Notes under the pieces: generated by a model | Seen by the model: the letters and a program-made list of their open reading frames with translations, nothing else | Database searches by the model: none | What the model was told of the DNA's origin: nothing | Program-made: the position numbers and the translations under genes | Shown: in pieces, positions 59,240 to 64,000 of the stretch | How positions within the stretch are numbered: position 1 is the stretch's first letter | Layout: the number at the start of each line of letters is the position of its first letter | DNA from: Corbicula japonica | Taxonomy: Eukaryota > Mollusca > Bivalvia > Venerida > Cyrenidae | DNA length: 64,000 nt | Direction of reading: 5' to 3' | Assembly: GCA_038501625.1 (NCBI GenBank) | Contig: JAZAYU010000001.1 | Coordinates: forward strand, 1,798,001 to 1,862,000

Positions 59240-59505
59240 TAGAATATGTCCTCCGACTCTGATGCCCCCAATGCTACAACATAAGTTTTAATAACAAAAG
59301 AACATAACTCTAGTAAAAATTGTCACAAGAAAAAATCTTTTATTTAAGATCATCTACACACCCTGCTTGATCATCTGTGCAAGTTTAAAGGGAATCCGCC
59401 TTATAGTTAAGGAGGAGTTGATGCCACAAGATTTGGGGACGTACCGACATAAGGAAGAGTGCAATTCTATATGCCTCTCACTTTGTGGGGGCATAAAAAG
59501 GGTTT
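59240..59505 (-). repeat. GCCCCCACAAAGTG-type repeat, copy
   Basis: In reverse complement this reads TATGCCCCCACAAAGTGAG, then GATGCCACAAG-type text in opposite sense and AGGCGGATTCCC. It matches 28990-29240 in order. The family carries a GTCGTCCGTCCG segment in the other copy. Confidence 0.65.
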
Positions 59506-60078
59506 AAGGTTTTCTTAAAGGAACAAAGCAAACCAAGAAGACTTGGTGGATTAACATATACTCCACTTGACAAAAGTGCATGCCAACACATATAAAAACA
59601 ATAAAAGGAAAGCAAAGTTGTAAGATAATCAATGAAATTACAGAGTATATGAATTCACTTGAATAATCGACAAATTTAATGAATATTATATTTTCCGTAA
59701 TTTTTATTTTGCATGTTTAAAGCCAGTCATCTTAATTTTTTTTTAATTTTAGAAACGTTTAAAATTTATCACTTCTTTTACTAAAACACAGTTAAATAAT
59801 GCATTTCGGATCGATAGAAAAAACAATTCCGTAAGAAAATAATGTTGTTCCGATTGGTATTCCACGGTTCCTATATGGGTCATTCCGGAATGCAAAATTC
59901 GTTTGGAAACCTTTCCGACGGAAAATATTCAGATCAAGTTTAAACGTAGTTTTCAATATTTTCATTGACGCCTTCACAAACTTTTTAACAAATCATTGTA
60001 TAATACCAACAAGAAACCCTAGTACGTATTCATTAAGGTTCGACTTCGAAATCATGGTTTAGCCGCGTTAACTAAAAT

Positions 60079-60297
60079 AAGATGAAAAGGGAACTTTAAA
60101 AGCCACTGAACACAAAACGAAATGAAAATATTGCAGGCTGGGTTTGATTGAGCCTTGTCGGACCGTATATGTCACGGAACGTATATGTCACGGAACGTAT
60201 ATGTCACACTTGTGGGATCCGACAGAGCCTGTTCATGGGCAGCACTAGAATTCATATTAGTAACAAGTCCCCTAGCCATGGGTTTAGTGCGACTCAA
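60079..60297 (+). repeat. GCCACCGAACACGAC repeat, copy split by the 69-bp insertion
   Basis: It reads GATGAAAAGGGAACTTTAAA, then gccactgaacac, then a GTTTGATTGAGCCT segment, and continues to TTTAGTGCGACTCAATATTT. It matches copies at 12111, 15538 and 25401. Its function is unknown. Confidence 0.7.
60156..60224 (+). mobile_element. 69-bp mini insertion with TIRs and 6-bp target duplication
   Basis: It begins TGTCGGACC and ends GGATCCGACA, a near-perfect inverted pair, and is flanked on both sides by GAGCCT. Three other copies of the host repeat (near 12176, 15605 and 25465) read straight through GAGCCTGTTCATGG with a single GAGCCT. The interior is two and three-quarter copies of the 16-mer CGTATATGTCACGGAA. 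No coding capacity. Confidence 0.75.
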
Positions 60298-61029
60298 TAT
60301 TTACACAAGTAGACAGTTCAGTGTAGATTCATTCCAAAAGTGTACCATTTGATTTGTCTACAAACAGAAATAAATGTGAAGTTGTTTCAGACTTTGTTTC
60401 CTCTGTTTACTGATCAATTATTATCTAAAATGTCTGGATTTATCTCAAATCTATGCTTCGTGACTCTAGTTGCAAATCCCAAATGAAAGCAAGCAGTTTT
60501 ATGTTACTGTAAATATTAGTGTTCTAGTTGCTGATTGGTCTGACGCTGTAATGTAATGTGTTTGCGAAAACATTTTCCTGTAACATCATTACACTTTTAT
60601 ATCTCGTTGAGATACATAATCATTCTGACAAGGGTTCTTATGTAGCCCAAAAATGGTAGCCGAGTTCTTGAAAATTGTTAAGTGACTCTCTAGCAAGAAC
60701 TTAACGATGAATTTCTTGGAAGAGTTAATAGTTTTTACATAACTGGAAAACGAATGTCCGATTACTTATCCCATGCGCCTAGGCAACGCTATCATGACGT
60801 CAGAAAACAAGTTGCGTTTTTTTCCCTTATTTTCTTGTGAAAAAATTATGAACTATGAATTATAACTTTGTTAGTTGTTGACAATTTTTATAAACAAATG
60901 GACACATGACCAGAACAAATTGTGTCCAACAATATTGACCTGGCACTTTATCAACTTTCGTAAAGGTCACTGAATAAACACCTATATCTGATCAGCTAAT
61001 ATATTGATATATTTGCCAACTCTGCAAGT

Positions 61030-61095
61030 CAGTAAGGTGTGGTGTATTGGTATACATGCCGGACTACAGAACTGAAGGTCTTCGGTTCGAATCAT
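61030..61095 (+). repeat. tRNA-like sequence, probably a SINE head
   Basis: GGTGTGGTGTATTGGTATAC (A-box-like), CCGGACTACAGAACTG, then CTTCGGTTCGAATCATTAG (B box). No clear acceptor pairing. Confidence 0.45.
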
Positions 61096-61835
61096 TAGAA
61101 ATACCGAACTATTTTTTCAACGATTTTCTTTTTGATATTATCCAAAATGTTATAGACTATACATGCCATTTGCTTTAGCGCATACACGATTTACATGCAG
61201 TTATTAAAAAGACTGCATAGGTAGTATACGGAAACAAAGGTTCGCCCGAGTGTTAAGAAAATGACAATTTCAAACAGTTGTCCTAGGATTATAACATACG
61301 AGTTCATTTCTATAATCATGAATTGAAACACCTTAACCGACTAAGCGTGCTTCTTACATTACACCGTTTAAAACTAGTTATATACATTCATATCGCTTTA
61401 TAAGAAGATCGTAGTAAGACGAAGTAAAACCCCGGTCACATTAAAGGCGCACGATCTTTTGGTCGTGCGATTTCTGAAATTTCTGGGAGGTAGGGGTCGC
61501 AGGCCCAAGATCTTGCGCCTCAAACCATAAGTTTCATCTTGTGCAGCTGGCGTGGGCTTGTTGAGCGTGTAGTACGCATAGGGTGCAGGCCAGGCACGCA
61601 TATGGCTGCGATTGTCTGCGTCTGTGACAATTTTTGAGGCGTGCGCCTGGCGTGGGCAGCTTGCCCTCAGCGCACACATATTGTACCACAATCTTGCGCC
61701 TCGTGCGCTTCATGCACGATTTTTTAAATATCGCACGCTTGAGGTACATGCAGTGTGCCTTGCAGGAGCAACAGGCGCACATGCAGGGTACCTCCACTGT
61801 GCGATTTACGTTGCGATTTCGCTAGAAATTTTTGG

Positions 61836-61843
61836 TATATATA
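61836..61843 (+). promoter_or_regulatory. TATA-like box of the DNA transposon
   Basis: TATATATA 51 bp before the ATG at 61894, followed by a GTTCTCTCTCGTG stretch; plausible core promoter of the element's truncated gene. Confidence 0.4.
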
Positions 61844-61893
61844 GGGGTGGAACAACTGTACATCAATAGTGTTCTCTCTCGTGTTCTTCCAGG

Positions 61894-62031
61894 ATGGCGG
61901 ATGTTGTTCCTGTGCACGATGAACGACTCCATCTGGTGCGGTTGTTACACTACCAACTTCAAGAGGAAGAAGAGAATGATGCTGTCATAGCTGCAGTGGT
62001 TGTCATGCGTCAAGGTCAAGAAACCATGTAA
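61894..62031 (+). pseudogene. Truncated transposase-like reading frame, 45 codons
   Basis: The frame starts MADVVPVHDERLHLVRLL in a good context, passes through an acidic run (QEEEEND) and a hydrophobic AVVVMRQ stretch, then stops. It lies inside a TIR-bounded element, downstream of a TATA-like box. The style (acidic run then IAAVVVMR) recalls the N-terminus of Harbinger-type transposases, but no catalytic residue is present, so the family call is tentative. The rest of the gene appears deleted. Confidence 0.4.
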
Positions 62032-63129
62032 ACATGCGTGCGCATAAGGCACGCTTAAGGTGCGCTTAAGGCGCATGTACTGAGCCACACAGGCGCCCTA
62101 CCTGACCAGGGGGCGTGCGAGCAGCGAGCGCGGGAAACCCTTCCCACCATCATGTTTTGGCGTCTACAAGGCGTGGGACTGAAGCGATGAGCGATCAACA
62201 AAGGTTCAGGCAGCGTGCAGGTAGTGCGCAACAACCTGCGAGGGCTAAAAATCGTGACAGTCGTGGAAAAAAGTTTTACATGGAAAACTTTGGCGTGCGC
62301 CTGTGGAGAGGGGGCTACGCCGTCAAAAAATCGTACCACAGGCGAGCGCTTGCTGTGCGAAATCTCCAAAATTTTCTGATTTTCCAGGCGTAGACCCGGC
62401 GCAACAGCAGGTACGCCTTAATGTGACCGGGGTTTTAGCTATCAAGAATCGACCCATTCGCAAAGCGAGTAAACTAAAAATGAGTTGTTCCGATTTAATT
62501 TTTTGTAGGATTTTACAAAATTAAATATAATAAAGACTTAAGACACACATGTAGTTAAATTGTCATTGTTTATTTTATCCCATGATTAACTTTTTAACAA
62601 TCTATTTACAACAGCTAAGAGCAATATATAAAATAGCATAATCTCTATGAAATTTAAAGGTCACGCAAAGTACAGCTAAAGAATTCAAATAAATTGTTCT
62701 TCCCTTTCGATTAATTATCAACATCCCGTTCAAGTACTGTAAGTTGCTGTTCCGGTAGTAAAGCAGGAAAAAATGTTTTGTTTTATTTTTGCTCTCACTA
62801 TCAAAGTTTACCAGACTAGCTAAGATTGCTGTGATTTGTACGTGATCATGTCTCCATTGCCACGAATTATTCTTCTGACCGATAATAATGATTTTGTGCT
62901 GTAGCCCGTACGACACACTGACAAAAGACCTGCTTGCTTATTTGGCAACATCTGCATGTCGACAAAACAGATCTTACAAAACACGAAATATGCAATTACA
63001 ATGTTGTTAATTACAATACATGGTTGTTTGATCTGTTTACAATAACTGTTTTTACCTGTCACAGTGGTTATTTCAGTTGGTATTGCATAACATAATTGCA
63101 AGCTGATAATTGTACTATTCAAGGATAAG

Positions 63130-63960
63130 AGTCACAGCTAATTACTGCGCAAAAATATACAATCTGCTGTGTATTATTTCCAAGAAGGATCCATGTTTTC
63201 TCCATATTATTATTAATTCTGATGAAGACTTACAAAGTAATCAATATTTTATATCATAACCTGAAAATCAACTTCCAATAGGATAAGTGTGTTTTACAAA
63301 GAAGACATTTAACGAAACATTAGTTAATTGTTCTCATGTCCGAAATAAAACTAAAAAAAAAGTTTTATATCAAAACTTCAAACTTTCATAAAATCATTTG
63401 GTTTATTTCGTCTTTATAATAACACCTTGATAGAATGGCATCTATGTTACATGGATTTAAAAGCAGCAGGTACAGGCACATTTTAAGAAATGTGACTAAA
63501 TGATACCTGAAACAGGAAAGAAATATATAAAGCATGCATTTCAGTAATGTACCAGTGTTATTTCAAGAGAAAATTGCTGACAGGTCAGATCCAATTGCAA
63601 AATATACCAATTAACTTTGTCTGGTTGCCTGTCGTTTTTAGTGACGTTCTGCAATGTTCTTAGACGACACACTGGCACTGTTAAATGTAAACATGGAAGT
63701 CGCAAGTCCTGTTCGGTTTCTATATCAGTATATACAGAGGAAATTGCTGACAGAGAAGATTCAGGTCAACAGATACCTTACTTTGCCTGGTTTTCTGTCG
63801 CATTCAGGCTGGTACTCGATTGGTCTGAGACGACACACTAATACTTTTTAAACTAAAAACGTTTATTTGTTAAAAAGGGGTCAAATGTTTAAATATAATA
63901 ATTGATATTCGCCGAAAATGAATAAAAACAACAAGCATACTCAGCTATGCCTAATGGATT
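63130..63960 (+). repeat. Segment homologous to 4690-6160 (copy near right edge)
   Basis: AATATACAATCTGCTGTG ... CTTTGTCTGGTTGCCTGTCG ... AAATTGCTGACAGAGAAG ... AATGAATAAAAACAACAAGC. It carries an internal partial duplication: the TGACAG...CTGTCG...GACGACACACT block appears twice (near 63575-63672 and 63748-63840). It lacks the MITE. Confidence 0.6.
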
Positions 63961-64000
63961 AAATATTTAATCCCTAACCGTTGGCACAATTACAATCATT

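Larger units (their letters stand above)
61427..62435 (+). mobile_element. DNA transposon derivative with CCCCGGTCACATTAA TIRs
   Basis: The left end AAACCCCGGTCACATTAA and the right end TTAATGTGACCGGGGTTT are perfect inverted repeats of 18 bp, extended imperfectly by about 5 bp, with TA outside both. The interior is GC-rich and CpG-rich unlike its surroundings, with repeated GTGCGAT and GGCGCAC motifs. It has its own TATA-like box and a short reading frame (61894-62031). The size (about 1 kb), TIRs and the start of a transposase-like frame suggest an internally deleted Harbinger/ISL2EU-like element. The TA flank does not decide between families. Confidence 0.7.
54867..64000. other. Region upstream of exon 1a
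   Basis: Presumed promoter and 5' flank, then repeats: a MITE split by a 145-bp array (57262-59235), a GCCCCCAC-type repeat (59240-59505), a repeat with a 69-bp insertion (60079-60297), a tRNA-like sequence (61030-61095), a DNA transposon derivative (61427-62435) and a segment homologous to intron 8 (63130-63960). No other host gene was recognised; 54.9-57.2 kb shows only a MITE fragment near 56110-56215. Confidence 0.5.

Noticed and set aside
61398..62524. Multiple overlapping 60-105 codon frames on both strands
   Set aside because: They are by-products of the GC-rich transposon, where stops are rarer. Only the 45-codon frame after the TATA box has supporting context.

Overview
The window looks like a piece of AT-rich, repeat-dense animal nuclear DNA. 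It has long introns with GT...AG splice sites, no operons, and many miniature transposons, tRNA-derived SINE pieces and microsatellites. Several repeat styles are ones I associate with bivalve molluscs: 145-bp arrays containing GTGACCTTGACCT-like text and ending in ACGG runs, elements beginning GCCCCCACAAAGTG, and MITEs carrying GA microsatellites. A mollusc, probably a bivalve, is my best inference. No species marker was seen.

One gene dominates. A TRPC-family (short transient receptor potential) cation-channel gene lies on the minus strand from about 54.9 kb down to 1.68 kb and runs off the left edge. I could place ten consecutive coding exons with matching intron phases, plus an alternative first exon. 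The order, 5' to 3', is 54743-54866 (exon 1a) or 45153-45297 (exon 1b), then 20578-20675, 18399-18557, 17314-17805, 14782-14958, 9119-9283, 7957-8111, 7273-7394, 3359-3498 and 1679-1778. They encode about the first 577 residues: a variable N-terminus, ankyrin repeats, the TRPC zinc motif (HX3CXCX2C), the TRP_2/linker region, the pre-S1 hydrophobic helix and S1 to S3. S4, S5, the pore, S6 and the TRP box must lie outside the window. Nine splice junctions are GT-AG or fit it, and one (9118/8112) is GC-AG.

Everything else is intronic or flanking repeat DNA. Intron 1 (about 34 kb) holds a decayed Penelope-like retroelement with an endonuclease piece upstream of its reverse transcriptase (20.96-23.70 kb), many copies of one roughly 455-bp MITE-like family, a mariner-type MITE (27.29-27.85 kb), several long foldback palindromes, tRNA-like SINEs and microsatellites. 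Introns 4, 5 and 8 hold further palindromes, a 145-bp satellite (15.66-16.29 kb) and a second mariner-type MITE (5.46-6.02 kb). Upstream of the gene (54.9-64 kb) are a ten-unit 145-bp array nested in a MITE (57.40-59.17 kb), a tiny 69-bp insertion with TIRs and a 6-bp target duplication (60.16-60.22 kb), a roughly 1-kb DNA transposon derivative (61.43-62.44 kb), and a segment homologous to intron 8 (63.13-63.96 kb).

The likeliest new biology is in three places: the two alternative N-terminal exons of the channel gene; the family of 12 hairpin-forming palindromes, one only about 24 nt from a splice acceptor; and nested small elements whose empty sites can be read from sister copies in the same window.
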